64,000 nt of DNA from Sporosarcina sp. FSL K6-2383 (GCF_038618305.1 NZ_CP152017.1:3137001-3201000); one strand, 5' to 3'; counted from the first letter of the stretch, positions 16,195-23,694 are shown. The notes: generated by a model not told the origin, from the letters alone. A program made the numbers and translations.

Positions 16195-16439
16195 TGTTCC
16201 TCCTTAGGTAAAATGTTTTCTGGATCAATATCGTATTCCTCGCACAACTCAATCAAATCAACGCACACAGTGCCGTCCTGCTGAATTTTGCAATCGAGTC
16301 CTCCGTCATCCGCGCTACATCTATCAATTAAGTCAGCAAACTCTTGTACTTCTGATGGACTAATCCACATAATCAAACTTTCTCCACGCCAACCAATTTC
16401 TTTATCTTGACAAAACTTGTATAGTTCCAATTCCGTCAA
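16191..16439 (-). CDS. Small acidic phage protein, 82 residues
   Basis: The sequence MTELELYKFCQDKEIGWRGESLIMWIS... ends in an acidic tail (EEYDIDPENILPKEEQ). It overlaps the ATPase start by four bases and follows a CCTCC-complement site. I do not recognise a defined family; it may accompany the ATPase. Confidence 0.65.
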   Translation of the reverse strand: MTELELYKFCQDKEIGWRGESLIMWISPSEVQEFADLIDRCSADDGGLDCKIQQDGTVCVDLIELCEEYDIDPENILPKEEQ

Positions 16440-16452
16440 TGTGTTCTCCTCC

Positions 16453-16541
16453 TTGTCATTTGAGGGGTTCCGTACTATAATCTTGGTAACTGTATTAGCA
16501 AGAACCCCGAATCCACTGTTGTCGCAGTGGGTTTATTTTTA
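16453..16541 (+). ncRNA. Putative short plus-strand RNA (unit A)
   Basis: A good sigma-A promoter (TTGTCA at 16453-16458, 17-bp spacer, TATAAT at 16476-16481) is followed by a hairpin (CCACTG/CAGTGG, loop TTGTCG, 16513-16530, extendable by two pairs) and a TTATTTTTATT run. The predicted transcript (start about 16488) is about 50 nt and antisense to the gap between two minus-strand phage genes. Expression is unproved. Confidence 0.5.
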
Positions 16542-16685
16542 TTCAATTTCCTTTTCGAGTTCAGCCTTTGTGATTTCGTCGTGACAACCATCACATCTTT
16601 GGGGGTAACCGTGACCATCACCCATGTATTCGCCGCAGGATTCGCAAAACTCACCGTCTAACGTCATTTCAGCGTATTCACCCAT
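16539..16685 (-). CDS. 48-residue zinc-finger phage protein
   Basis: The frame runs from ATG 16685 to TAA 16539, behind AAAGGGGTGAG. The product (MGEYAEMTLDGEFCESCGEY, then QRCDGCHDE) has two CxxC pairs 16 residues apart, a small zinc ribbon. The spacing and ribosome-binding site support it. Function unknown. Confidence 0.6.
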   Translation of the reverse strand: MGEYAEMTLDGEFCESCGEYMGDGHGYPQRCDGCHDEITKAELEKEIE

Positions 16686-16700
16686 CTAGCTCACCCCTTT

Positions 16701-16781
16701 TTATTTTTGCGAAGCGAAGTGTAGCAATACTAGTTTTTGCTTGGTTGATAGACGTTTCCAATCTTTCACCTTGATAGACAT
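16701..16781 (-). CDS. Possible 26-residue peptide
   Basis: A short frame (MSIKVKDWKRLSTKQKLVLL...) starts at ATG 16781 downstream of GAAAGGATGTG. It is basic and helical. Evidence is only a frame and a weak ribosome-binding site, so this may not be a gene. Confidence 0.25.
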   Translation of the reverse strand: MSIKVKDWKRLSTKQKLVLLHFASQK

Positions 16782-16814
16782 CGCATTTCACATCCTTTCT
16801 GATGATTGAATCCC

Positions 16815-16878
16815 ATCAAACAATCCGCAAACGTTGCCGTGGAAGATGGAGGAAATCTTCGTTCACGAATTGTTTGAT
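16815..16878. other. Large imperfect inverted repeat
   Basis: ATCAAACAATCCG (16815-16827) pairs with CGAATTGTTTGAT (16866-16878), 12 of 13 positions, and an inner GAAGAT/ATCTTC pair lies between. It lies in a gene-free gap directly before the plus-strand promoter at 16904. It could be a structured RNA or a protein-binding site. Confidence 0.5.
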
Positions 16879-16964
16879 AGGAGCCAAAGCTCCTACAATG
16901 TGTTATAATGTTTGTATCGAGAGATTCTTGTCGGCTGGCGCGGTAACGTCAGTCGGCTTTTTTT
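16878..16964 (+). ncRNA. Putative short plus-strand RNA with operator-like palindrome (unit B)
   Basis: A perfect 7-bp palindrome (TAGGAGC/GCTCCTA, 16878-16895) lies just upstream of an extended -10 box (TGTTATAAT, hexamer 16904-16909). A strong terminator follows: an 11-bp stem GTCGGCTGGCG/CGTCAGTCGGC with G-U pairs (16930-16957), then seven Ts. The predicted transcript is about 50 nt, antisense to the end of the minus-strand gene 16949-17215. Confidence 0.5.
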
Positions 16965-17215
16965 CGCTTAAAATTTATGATTTGAACGCCATAATTGTGT
17001 GCATTGAGTATGCTACAGATGTTTTCAACCCGTTTTGATGACTTCATCCGAGTAAGCTTTACGAGTGCTAAGTGCATGTCCGCTGTTCGTTGTATAGCCG
17101 CGTCAATATCGTCCGTCCATAAGTTCACTTCAATCTTTTCTAGCTGGTGCAGGATCATTCTCTTTGTTTCTAGTGCGTCCGCTATATCATCACGTCGATA
17201 GTTTGTCTGTTTCAT
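16949..17215 (-). CDS. Hypothetical phage protein, 88 residues
   Basis: The product MKQTNYRRDDIADALETKRMI... is helical and charged, starting behind TAGGAGGTAACT. Its last codons overlap the terminator arm of plus-strand unit B. No family is recognised. Confidence 0.65.
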   Translation of the reverse strand: MKQTNYRRDDIADALETKRMILHQLEKIEVNLWTDDIDAAIQRTADMHLALVKLTRMKSSKRVENICSILNAHNYGVQIINFKRKKAD

Positions 17216-17224
17216 AGTTACCTC

Positions 17225-17512
17225 CTAAATGAATTTGATAATGCCGCCAACGAATTGAGTTAACGTCTGCGCCAGCGCTAATATGTCCACACCATTTACC
17301 ATCGCCACACCCAATTCCAAAGAGGTAGTACCAGTCGCTTGTATTCGTGCTCCCACTATCTGCATCCACTTGACACCCTCATCAAACTTAAGCGCCCTTT
17401 CCCCTTTTTCTAATTTGGTAATAGCTGTTCTCGGTAGGTCCATAAGTGGAGCTATATCTTCTTGCGATAATTTAGCTCTTTTTCTGGTCTCCCGAAGAAA
17501 ACTGATATCCAT
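17225..17512 (-). CDS. XRE-family helix-turn-helix regulator
   Basis: I chose the ATG at 17512 because GAGGGTG precedes it at better spacing than the ATG at 17518. The 95-residue protein has a Cro/CI-type helix-turn-helix (residues about 5-40: ETRKRAKLSQEDIAPLMDLPRTAITKLEKGE), followed by a hydrophobic C-terminus. Two direct ATGTTCCA motifs (17531 and 17548, plus strand) lie right upstream, with an inverted TTGGAAC near 17611. They could be its operators. Confidence 0.75.
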   Translation of the reverse strand: MDISFLRETRKRAKLSQEDIAPLMDLPRTAITKLEKGERALKFDEGVKWMQIVGARIQATGTTSLELGVAMVNGVDILALAQTLTQFVGGIIKFI

Positions 17513-17681
17513 AGTCATTCACCCTCTCAAATGTTCCATTTTCGGACATGTTCCAAAACGAGCCGACATTCTCGATTCGAATCTAGTAATATAATTAATG
17601 AAGTTAACTTGTTGGAACGACCCCTCCGACAACCTCGCTACAAATCGCTTCGTGCAAGGGGCATGCCCGCCCCTCTCCGCT

Positions 17682-18350
17682 TTACGAAACTTTACGTGGT
17701 ATCCAAGCATTCACATAATTCACTGCAGCTCGAAGATCCTTCCGCTTCACATCTTTATAAGAAGCAACCCCGAACCTGTCCTTGATTTCTCTGTAGATTT
17801 CACGGAACAGTTTCGGCCTCAGCTGCTCATGCACTTCTAGCTCGTACACCTTTCTCGCAACAGCCTTTTGTAATCCCCGTTGCTCCCCGTAATCCAGTGT
17901 GATCTGATTCTCCACCTTGTCTTTCAGTACTGCCACATCTTCTTTAAGGACCTCAACATCCTCCGACGTTTCAAGGCTTAATCTCAACGACGCTCTAAGT
18001 TGTTCTTTTTCAGTAAGTGGCTTTGGAGCGTTTAACGACTTCTCCATATCTTCGAATCTAGTAACATATGCAGCTGTAAATAGGACGCCTTTTTCACCAG
18101 TCATTTTGTTGGCTACCATGTCGCATCCGACCCGAGTGAGTAAGTAACAAGGTTGTAATTGGTTTCTGCTGTTTAGATAAGTACTTTCAATGAAGAATTT
18201 CTCGCTGCCGAGATCTCGTCCGTGAAGAATCTCGCTATACTTACGAATGTCTGCCAATAAATGCTTATGTTGAACATCCACCATCGTTGCAACATCGCGA
18301 CTATCTGTAACTAGTTGCCCATTAATAGAAACTACTTTTAATTGATTCAT
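17682..18350 (-). CDS. Rha-family regulatory protein with ORF6C domain
   Basis: The N-terminal half (residues 1-105) fits the phage regulatory protein Rha family (VTDSRDVATMVDVQHKHLLADIR, ending RVGCDMVANKMTGEKG). The C-terminal half (about 150-222, LDYGEQRGLQKAVARKVYELE ... DLRAAVNYVNAWIP) matches ORF6C. Such antirepressor-like proteins modulate lysogeny. It starts behind AGGAGGAAGTTCA. The intergenic TGTC/GACA palindrome at 18389-18403 may control this gene and its divergent neighbour. Confidence 0.85.
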   Translation of the reverse strand: MNQLKVVSINGQLVTDSRDVATMVDVQHKHLLADIRKYSEILHGRDLGSEKFFIESTYLNSRNQLQPCYLLTRVGCDMVANKMTGEKGVLFTAAYVTRFEDMEKSLNAPKPLTEKEQLRASLRLSLETSEDVEVLKEDVAVLKDKVENQITLDYGEQRGLQKAVARKVYELEVHEQLRPKLFREIYREIKDRFGVASYKDVKRKDLRAAVNYVNAWIPRKVS

Positions 18351-18421
18351 TGAACTTCCTCCTTTTGGTAGGTATTTCGTTCCTCACTGTCGAATAATGA
18401 CAATAGAGGGAGGTGATACAT

Positions 18422-18616
18422 ATGAAAGAAAAATTGGATTCGATTCCTGTTTCTCATGAACAACTGGCTCACGACCTCGCCATGTTTAGGTTGCAAAGTG
18501 TTTTTGCCGAAAAACAAGACAAGTCAATTGGCGAAGTCTTCAACCAGTACATTGAAGGTGTCGAAACGTTCAAAACGTTGATTGAGGGTTACAAAAATGG
18601 CTCACTCAAAAATTGA
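18422..18616 (+). CDS. 64-residue phage protein, opposite strand
   Basis: The ATG at 18422 follows GGGAGGTGATACAT. The product MKEKLDSIPVSHEQLAHDLAMFRLQ... is helical. It is divergent from the Rha gene and its 3' end overlaps the convergent gene 18606-18794 by 11 bases. Family unknown. Confidence 0.65.
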   Translation: MKEKLDSIPVSHEQLAHDLAMFRLQSVFAEKQDKSIGEVFNQYIEGVETFKTLIEGYKNGSLKN

Positions 18617-18794
18617 TTGGTAAAGATCTTACGAATTTTTTTTGGAAATCTTCAAGTTGTTTTATCGTTTCTCTCGCGCTTAAGTTTTCAGGTATGTTAA
18701 TAGTTATTTTAGGAGCCGCCGTTACAGCGGTGGCTTTCCTTTCAAGATCATTGACTCGTCTTTCTAATTCCTCAACTCTGTTTTTTGCATCCAC
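18606..18794 (-). CDS. 62-residue phage protein with short coiled coil
   Basis: I chose the GTG at 18794 because AGGAG lies nine bases upstream; a TTG at 18803 abuts the site. The product has a coiled-coil start (RVEELERRVNDLERK) and a proline-containing middle (KITINIPENLSARETIKQLEDF). Its end overlaps the convergent gene 18422-18616. Function unknown. Confidence 0.6.
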   Translation of the reverse strand: MDAKNRVEELERRVNDLERKATAVTAAPKITINIPENLSARETIKQLEDFQKKFVRSLPINF

Positions 18795-18837
18795 ATCTCT
18801 CAACTCCTATTAATAGTTAGTAGATTAGCAACGCCGC

Positions 18838-19143
18838 TTAACCAACCTTGAAATAACTTGTATTGTCGTCCACCCACTTTGTGTGCCGGTCAATCCATTC
18901 GAACAGCTTGTCCCTGTGAATCAGCACACCCGCCTCTCGTATTACCGGAAAATCTGGACGCCCCATCAACTCAGATGCTTTCCACGATTTAATGTGAAAG
19001 AGTTCTTTCAGTTGCGTGACTGTCAACAGTGGAGGCCACTCTTGCGATTCGGATTTACTCTTCATCATTTCTTGTATTTCTTCGCGCACTACTGGACGCA
19101 TTGCTTCTGCAAGCTTTTCATAGTCGAACTCTACAGTTAGCAT
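18838..19143 (-). CDS. Helix-turn-helix phage DNA-binding protein (excisionase-like)
   Basis: The 101-residue product carries a MerR/excisionase-type winged helix in its second half (LTVTQLKELFHIKSWKASELMGRPDFPVIREAGVLIHRDKLFEWIDRH). It starts behind AAGGAGAGGGG. Such proteins near the lysogeny switch may act in excision or regulation. The specific role is inference. Confidence 0.7.
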   Translation of the reverse strand: MLTVEFDYEKLAEAMRPVVREEIQEMMKSKSESQEWPPLLTVTQLKELFHIKSWKASELMGRPDFPVIREAGVLIHRDKLFEWIDRHTKWVDDNTSYFKVG

Positions 19144-19289
19144 TTACCCCTCTCCTTTCTTAGCCTTCACACCCACCAATCAAAGTTCGACGTCTTCGCG
19201 TTGGCTATTGCTGTCGCTCGCTTCATATTGAAGGTCGTGGCGTACTCCGCTCGTTCGAACTTTCGTTGCTGGATGTGAGGTATTTATTT

Positions 19290-19523
19290 TTAGACGACTT
19301 CTTTACAATTTTCTGAAACTTCGCGTACCGCGTAGCGACTAGGTAAAAAAATTTCCTCTCTTACCACTTGGTAAACCGACGCGATTTGCGAAGCTCTTTC
19401 AGAACTAACTTGTCTCTTGCCGTTTTCTATTTGCGAAAGATAACCAGCCGGTATCCCTACCATTTTTGCTGAATCTTCTAAACTAAGACCTGTCGCTAGT
19501 CGCGCTTTTCTCAATAAACTCAT
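19290..19523 (-). CDS. Cro-like XRE repressor
   Basis: This 77-residue protein has an XRE helix-turn-helix (residues about 3-45: LLRKARLATGLSLEDSAKMVGIPAGYLSQIENGKR). It is the first gene of the early operon, divergent from the CI-like repressor, as Cro is in lambdoid switches. Its promoter is TTGACA/TATTAT at 19596-19568, and GGAGTG precedes the ATG. Confidence 0.82.
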   Translation of the reverse strand: MSLLRKARLATGLSLEDSAKMVGIPAGYLSQIENGKRQVSSERASQIASVYQVVREEIFLPSRYAVREVSENCKEVV

Positions 19524-19567
19524 GTAAATTCACTCCTTTCAACTTCTCGTTTCGAGTTGTTATACAT

Positions 19568-19596
19568 ATAATACAATGCATAACGCAAAGTGTCAA
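19568..19596 (-). promoter_or_regulatory. Early (Cro-side) sigma-A promoter
   Basis: On the minus strand TTGACA (19596-19591) and TATTAT (19573-19568) are separated by exactly 17 bases. An ACGCAAAGT operator lies in the spacer and touches the -35 box, so repressor binding would block it. Confidence 0.88.
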
Positions 19597-19647
19597 CGCA
19601 TATTGCAAAGTTTTTGATTTTTATTTGAAATTCGCACAACGCAAAGT
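19583..19647. promoter_or_regulatory. Lysogeny operators (three GCAAAGT sites)
   Basis: ACGCAAAGT occurs at 19583-19591 and 19639-19647, and TTGCAAAGT at 19603-19611. The first lies in the early promoter and the third in the repressor promoter, the layout expected of a CI/Cro switch. A further ACGCAAAGT lies at 20564-20572 before the ImmA-like gene. Confidence 0.75.
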
Positions 19648-19652
19648 ATAAT
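19625..19652 (+). promoter_or_regulatory. Repressor-side sigma-A promoter
   Basis: TTGAAA (19625-19630) and TATAAT (19647-19652) with a 16-bp spacer drive the CI-like gene starting at 19674. Operator 19639-19647 overlaps the spacer and the first base of the -10 box, consistent with autoregulation. Confidence 0.85.
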
Positions 19653-19673
19653 AAAAGTATTAGGTAGGTGATT

Positions 19674-20042
19674 ATGGTGTTCGGATCTAGATTGAGAGAA
19701 TTAAGAAAAAGTAAGAAAATGACGATGAAGGAATTCGGAGAAAGGTTTAATCTTGCCGAATCAACTATTTCTGGCTACGAAAACGGAACTAGAAAACCAG
19801 ACATTGATCAAGTAAGAAAGTTCGCCGACTTTTTCGAAGTGACAACCGATTACATATTAGGTCAAACGGTTGTCAATTACCCAGAAACTCTTAAAGAGGA
19901 TAAATCTTTTTATATGAGTAGGATTGCAACTGAATTCCCTGACATTGATCTAATGTTTAAGGACCTAGAATCGCTGGATGCTGAAGGAATGAAAGAAGTG
20001 TATGATTATATTAAATTTAAGGTAAGTCAAAATAAAAAATAA
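19674..20042 (+). CDS. CI-like XRE repressor
   Basis: The ATG at 19674 follows AGGTAGGTG. Residues about 3-60 are an XRE helix-turn-helix (RLRELRKSKKMTMKEFGERFNLAESTISGYENGTRKPD) with the typical FFEVTTDYILG ending. The C-terminal 60 residues lack a LexA-type peptidase domain. Such repressors are usually inactivated by an ImmA-type peptidase, and one is encoded two genes downstream. It heads the plus-strand lysogeny operon. Confidence 0.87.
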   Translation: MVFGSRLRELRKSKKMTMKEFGERFNLAESTISGYENGTRKPDIDQVRKFADFFEVTTDYILGQTVVNYPETLKEDKSFYMSRIATEFPDIDLMFKDLESLDAEGMKEVYDYIKFKVSQNKK

Positions 20043-20058
20043 AAATGAGGTGATAAAG

Positions 20059-20550
20059 TTGAAACGACTTATATTTGTATTGGTAATGTCGATGTTATTT
20101 TTAGTTGCATGCGGGGTCGATGAATTAGAAGAGTTCACGAAGGAATTCAATCAAAGAGCACTCAAGGACGATGTTCCGGAATTGGTAATGGATGAATTCG
20201 GAGATATTGAAATAGAAGAAGTGGAAAATATGGGTTGGCAACAACTTTACGAATCGGATAGTTATTATATTGATGCTAAATACAAAGACGGTGAAAAGCT
20301 ATCGGGGTATCATTTGGTTATAGATAAAAGTGAGCCATTTGAAGAATTTGAAGGAGAAGGTTATAAAGCGGGTTTATCAATTATTAAAACACTAGGGTTA
20401 GATGCAGGGGACTATGTTAGAGGATACGGGACTGCTTTAAGTGAAGGAAGAGGTCTATACATTGAAAATGGTTACAAAGTGTCTTTCACTTATCCAGGAT
20501 CATCTGGGATAACATCAGTCGGAATGATTATTAATTTTGATAAAGAGTAA
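20059..20550 (+). CDS. Prophage lipoprotein in the lysogeny module
   Basis: I chose the TTG at 20059 because GAGGTG lies just upstream; this gives a classic lipoprotein signal, KRLIFVLVMSMLFLVAC, with the lipobox Cys at about residue 19. The mature part is acidic with repeated GY-rich strands and no recognised family. It lies between the repressor and the ImmA-like gene, so it should be made in the lysogen. Lipoproteins at this position in other phages (for example Ltp of TP-J34) block superinfection; that role is inferred here. Confidence 0.8.
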   Translation: MKRLIFVLVMSMLFLVACGVDELEEFTKEFNQRALKDDVPELVMDEFGDIEIEEVENMGWQQLYESDSYYIDAKYKDGEKLSGYHLVIDKSEPFEEFEGEGYKAGLSIIKTLGLDAGDYVRGYGTALSEGRGLYIENGYKVSFTYPGSSGITSVGMIINFDKE

Positions 20551-20654
20551 TTTTTCGAAGAGAACGCAAAGTTATCTTTCAAGGTGTGCATTTATGTACA
20601 CCTACTCTTTTACCCAATACACCAAACATACATTCTCTACAAGGAGGTTATCAC

Positions 20655-21110
20655 TTGTACTCACTTCTAGAAGATTATATTTATGATTTATATAAGTCTA
20701 TCGGAATAACAAAACCGTCGGAAATGAACATGCTGCTAATAGCTAAAGAGTTAAACGTCGAGATTGTCTATAAAGAAAACTCGTTTAGGTTTGATAATGA
20801 AATAATCCTTGTAAGGGGTACAGCAAGAGAAGAATGGATGGAATTTGGACATGAAATCTGCCATTTTTTACGACACAGCGGTAACCAGCTGAATATGCAT
20901 CCGTTGTTTATGAGACTACAAGAGTGGCAGGCAGAAAGTTTTATGTATCATTTTTGCGTACCAACATTTATGCTACGTGATTTGGATTTACCACGTAATC
21001 GAAAAAAGGCGATTTGGGAGATTCAAAAGGCATTCAATGTGTCATATGAGTTCGCAGAAATTCGACTGGAGAAGTTTACGCAACAGCATGCGTATGCAAT
21101 GCTTTCATAA
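20655..21110 (+). CDS. ImmA/IrrE-type metallopeptidase (M78)
   Basis: I chose the TTG at 20655 (YSLLEDYIYDLYKSIGI) because AAGGAGG precedes it with good spacing. The 151-residue protein has the zinc-peptidase motif GHEICHFLRH (HExxH) and a downstream EWQAESFMYHF glutamate helix. ImmA peptidases cleave the phage repressor to trigger induction. An extra repressor-type operator precedes it at 20564. Confidence 0.88.
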   Translation: MYSLLEDYIYDLYKSIGITKPSEMNMLLIAKELNVEIVYKENSFRFDNEIILVRGTAREEWMEFGHEICHFLRHSGNQLNMHPLFMRLQEWQAESFMYHFCVPTFMLRDLDLPRNRKKAIWEIQKAFNVSYEFAEIRLEKFTQQHAYAMLS

Positions 21111-21170
21111 GTGATTAAAGGGGTGATGCGATGAATATAGTTTGCTGAAATATTTTCGAGGAGGGGTAAC

Positions 21171-22385
21171 ATGAAATGCGTACAGTTGGATAGCGGTGTT
21201 TGGGAATGCGTTGCTGATGGTCCTAGGGATCCTGTGACGAATAAAAGAAACCAGGTTCGTAGGCGCGGAAAATCGAAAGGGGTCGCTAAAAAGAAGGTCG
21301 AGGAAGAGATTAAAAAGCAAGAGGATCACGGTGTTAACAGCAAGACCAACAAGAACGCTACGTTTGAGCATGTCGCGTGGGAATGGTTTGAAGTATACGC
21401 CTTGACTGGCGTGAAAGATAGCACTATCAGGAACCGTAGGTCGTCCGTTAAAGTGTTGTTAAGATACATCGCTAGTATAAATGTAGCGAATATCGAAACT
21501 CGACAACTGCAAGGGATTTTTGTTGATTTATTTAAGAAAAACCTATCGCCATCTTTGATGGAGAATGCAAAGGTGACCGCAAATTCTATTTTCAAGTATG
21601 CGGTTGAACATAAAATTAGGGTGGATAATCCAGTACCAGCTGTTGTTATCCCGAGAAAGAAATTGACGGTTGAGGAAATTGAAAATTCGACAGTTGAAGA
21701 AAAATTCTTTGAACGCTATGAATTAGAGGAGTTTTTGCAGATGACTTTAACTGAGGGATTGCCAAACGATAAAGAATGGTTTTATTTGCTCGCGTTTACC
21801 GGATTACGGGTTGGAGAACTTTGCGCTTTAAAATGGACAGACATTAATTTTGATGAAAATACAATTCGAATTACCAAGACATTAGATATGCCAGACCATA
21901 ATATGAGGAAGTTTAAATTAACACCTCCAAAAACAATGGCCGCCATTCGCACGATCGATGTGGATGAAAGTATCCTAGCGATGCTAAAAACTCATAAAGT
22001 ACTGCAAGCGAAAATTAAACTTAGTACACGAAAAGGTATAGAGGACTATCACGAGGGTAATTTTGTGTTTTGTCGACAAAATGGATATCCGTATTCTAGT
22101 CGCTTTATTTACGATCGGATTATCCGACTTATCAAAAAGACAAGCATTACGAAAATTGAAGGGCCACACATATTGCGCCATACCCATATAACGATGCTCA
22201 CAGAAGCTAAAGTGGATTTAAAAACGATTATGGACAGGGTTGGTCACGAGGACTCGAAAACGACGATGGACATCTACACGCACGTTACAGAGAATATGAA
22301 AGAAGATGCCACCGCGAAGATTAAAAATCGCTACGGTGACATCTTAAATTTAACTGTTCCCAAGGGAAATGTGATAGATATGTGA
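21171..22385 (+). CDS. int: Tyrosine-type phage integrase
   Basis: The 404-residue protein has an N-terminal arm-binding region, a core-binding helical domain (FEHVAWEWFEVYALTGVKDSTIRN) and a catalytic domain. Catalytic residues are visible: Arg in TGLRVGELCALKW (about 213), His-x-x-Arg in HILRHTH (about 334-337), His in GHEDSKTT, and Tyr in MDIYTH (about 369). It starts behind GAGGGG. It is the last phage gene before the host gene yutJ, as expected next to an attachment site. Confidence 0.95.
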   Translation: MKCVQLDSGVWECVADGPRDPVTNKRNQVRRRGKSKGVAKKKVEEEIKKQEDHGVNSKTNKNATFEHVAWEWFEVYALTGVKDSTIRNRRSSVKVLLRYIASINVANIETRQLQGIFVDLFKKNLSPSLMENAKVTANSIFKYAVEHKIRVDNPVPAVVIPRKKLTVEEIENSTVEEKFFERYELEEFLQMTLTEGLPNDKEWFYLLAFTGLRVGELCALKWTDINFDENTIRITKTLDMPDHNMRKFKLTPPKTMAAIRTIDVDESILAMLKTHKVLQAKIKLSTRKGIEDYHEGNFVFCRQNGYPYSSRFIYDRIIRLIKKTSITKIEGPHILRHTHITMLTEAKVDLKTIMDRVGHEDSKTTMDIYTHVTENMKEDATAKIKNRYGDILNLTVPKGNVIDM

Positions 22386-22451
22386 TATTCCGACATTTCT
22401 ATCACACGTAAGACCTCGCAAACGTTGATGCAACAACGTTTTTATGGTCGC
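22386..22451. other. Probable attachment-site region
   Basis: The 66 bases between the integrase stop and the yutJ stop should contain the phage-host junction. No duplicate can be compared because the other end is outside the window, so the core cannot be drawn. An integrase terminator occupies 22421-22444. Confidence 0.4.
22421..22444 (+). terminator. Integrase terminator
   Basis: AACGTTG and CAACGTT pair perfectly with a six-base loop, followed by TTTAT. It could end the plus-strand lysogeny transcript before it runs into yutJ from the opposite side. Confidence 0.6.
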
Positions 22452-23519
22452 TTAACCATTATGCCATTTATACATCCACAGCACGCCCGATTTTAATAGC
22501 CTTGCAATACGTCCTGTGACGGTGCGATCCGCAAGATAGGCAAAGCCTTGTTTCTTTCCTAAAGAGCCGAGGAAGCCTTTTAGCTTGATCTCTGGCATCT
22601 TGTCCGGCAATGCTTCGCCACTCCATACTAAGCGTAATACTTTGACGATTTGTTCAGCCTGCTCCTCAGCAACCTGAGCACTAGGAGCGTAAGGCAATGA
22701 AGCACAGTCCCCTACGATATAAACATCGTTAAACGCAGGCAACTGGTGATACATATTAAGCACCACACGACCTGAACTATCTTTTTCAGTGTCAATGTTT
22801 TTGACAGCTGCAACGGGACGAATACCCGCTGTCCACACAACCGCATCGACCGGAATTGTTTCTTCATGATTATACAACGCGTTTGGCTCTACTCTTGTAA
22901 TATTAGAATTCGACACAACGTCTACATTGTGATCGTCAAACCAGCCTTTGACATAATTACTAAGTCGCTCAGGGAAATCACGCAAAATTCGTGGGCTACG
23001 ATCAAATAATTTAATGTTCAAGTCAGGTCTACTTTCACGTAATTCACTAGCTAGTTCAATACCGCTTAAACCAGCACCAACAATTCCGATTGTAGCACCT
23101 GATCCAAAACCAAGAATTCTTTCATGTGCGATTCTTGACTTGCCAATTGTTTGGATACTATACGTGTACTCAGCGGCCCCTGGTACATCATGATAATTGT
23201 CCTCACATCCAAGTCCAATGACGAGCTCATCATACTTAATCTGTACGCCATCATCGAGATAGACACATTTTTCATCTGGTCTAATTTCAATAATTTCACC
23301 ACCAACCACTTTCAATCTGTCGTGGATAGGCAATGCAACGCGGACCTCAGAATCCGACACTGTCCCAGCCGCAAGTCCATAAAATTCCGTTTTTAAACTG
23401 TGGAAAGGGGTCCGATCGACAAGTGTAATTTCAATATCATCTGGAAGATCCTTCGTCAATAAACGCAGCATAATACGCATATTACCGTATCCAGCACCAA
23501 GTAGTACAAGTTTTCTCAT
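22452..23519 (-). CDS. yutJ: YutJ-like NAD(P)/FAD-dependent oxidoreductase
   Basis: This 355-residue protein is of the type II NADH dehydrogenase family. The FAD-binding motif LVLLGAGYGNMRIM is at the N-terminus and a second Rossmann motif GIVGAGLSGIELASEL at about residue 146. VDAVVWTAGIRP and YIVGDCASLPYAP complete the FAD-binding features. It likely passes electrons from NADH to quinone or another acceptor at the membrane. The gene ends next to the prophage with no sign of truncation. Confidence 0.88.
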   Translation of the reverse strand: MRKLVLLGAGYGNMRIMLRLLTKDLPDDIEITLVDRTPFHSLKTEFYGLAAGTVSDSEVRVALPIHDRLKVVGGEIIEIRPDEKCVYLDDGVQIKYDELVIGLGCEDNYHDVPGAAEYTYSIQTIGKSRIAHERILGFGSGATIGIVGAGLSGIELASELRESRPDLNIKLFDRSPRILRDFPERLSNYVKGWFDDHNVDVVSNSNITRVEPNALYNHEETIPVDAVVWTAGIRPVAAVKNIDTEKDSSGRVVLNMYHQLPAFNDVYIVGDCASLPYAPSAQVAEEQAEQIVKVLRLVWSGEALPDKMPEIKLKGFLGSLGKKQGFAYLADRTVTGRIARLLKSGVLWMYKWHNG

Positions 23520-23694
23520 AACTTTTCTCCTTCATAATACATTAATCCGCTACTTTCTCAATTTGATTATATCAGTTTGTGACAAGCTTCACAATGAGTC
23601 ATTGGAAAGTAAACTTCAGTTGTTCGAAGTAAAACGGGGAAATTGACGTGTGCGGAAAAAAGGAGTAGGATTCCAAGTGAGTGAGGTGATCGTC

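Larger units (their letters stand above)
1..22451. mobile_element. Temperate prophage, right-hand portion
   Basis: Contiguous phage genes run from an integrase at the host boundary to terminase, portal and minor capsid genes that continue past the left window edge. The order integrase, lysogeny switch, recombination/replication genes, late regulator, packaging, head is that of a Siphoviridae-type temperate phage of Firmicutes. Almost all early and late genes are on the minus strand with ATGA or GTGA overlaps. The right end lies between the integrase stop (22385) and the end of the host gene yutJ (22452). The left end, lysis and tail genes are not visible, so completeness cannot be judged. Confidence 0.93.

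Noticed and set aside
17519..17710. Minus-strand frame of 63 codons before the XRE gene
   Set aside because: Overlaps the end of the Rha gene and the operator-like region; no ribosome-binding site.
19144..19289. Minus-strand frame ending ...ATTFNMKRATAIANAKTSNFDWWV
   Set aside because: Protein-like, but no start codon with a ribosome-binding site; only a 19-codon ATG frame remains, too weak to annotate.
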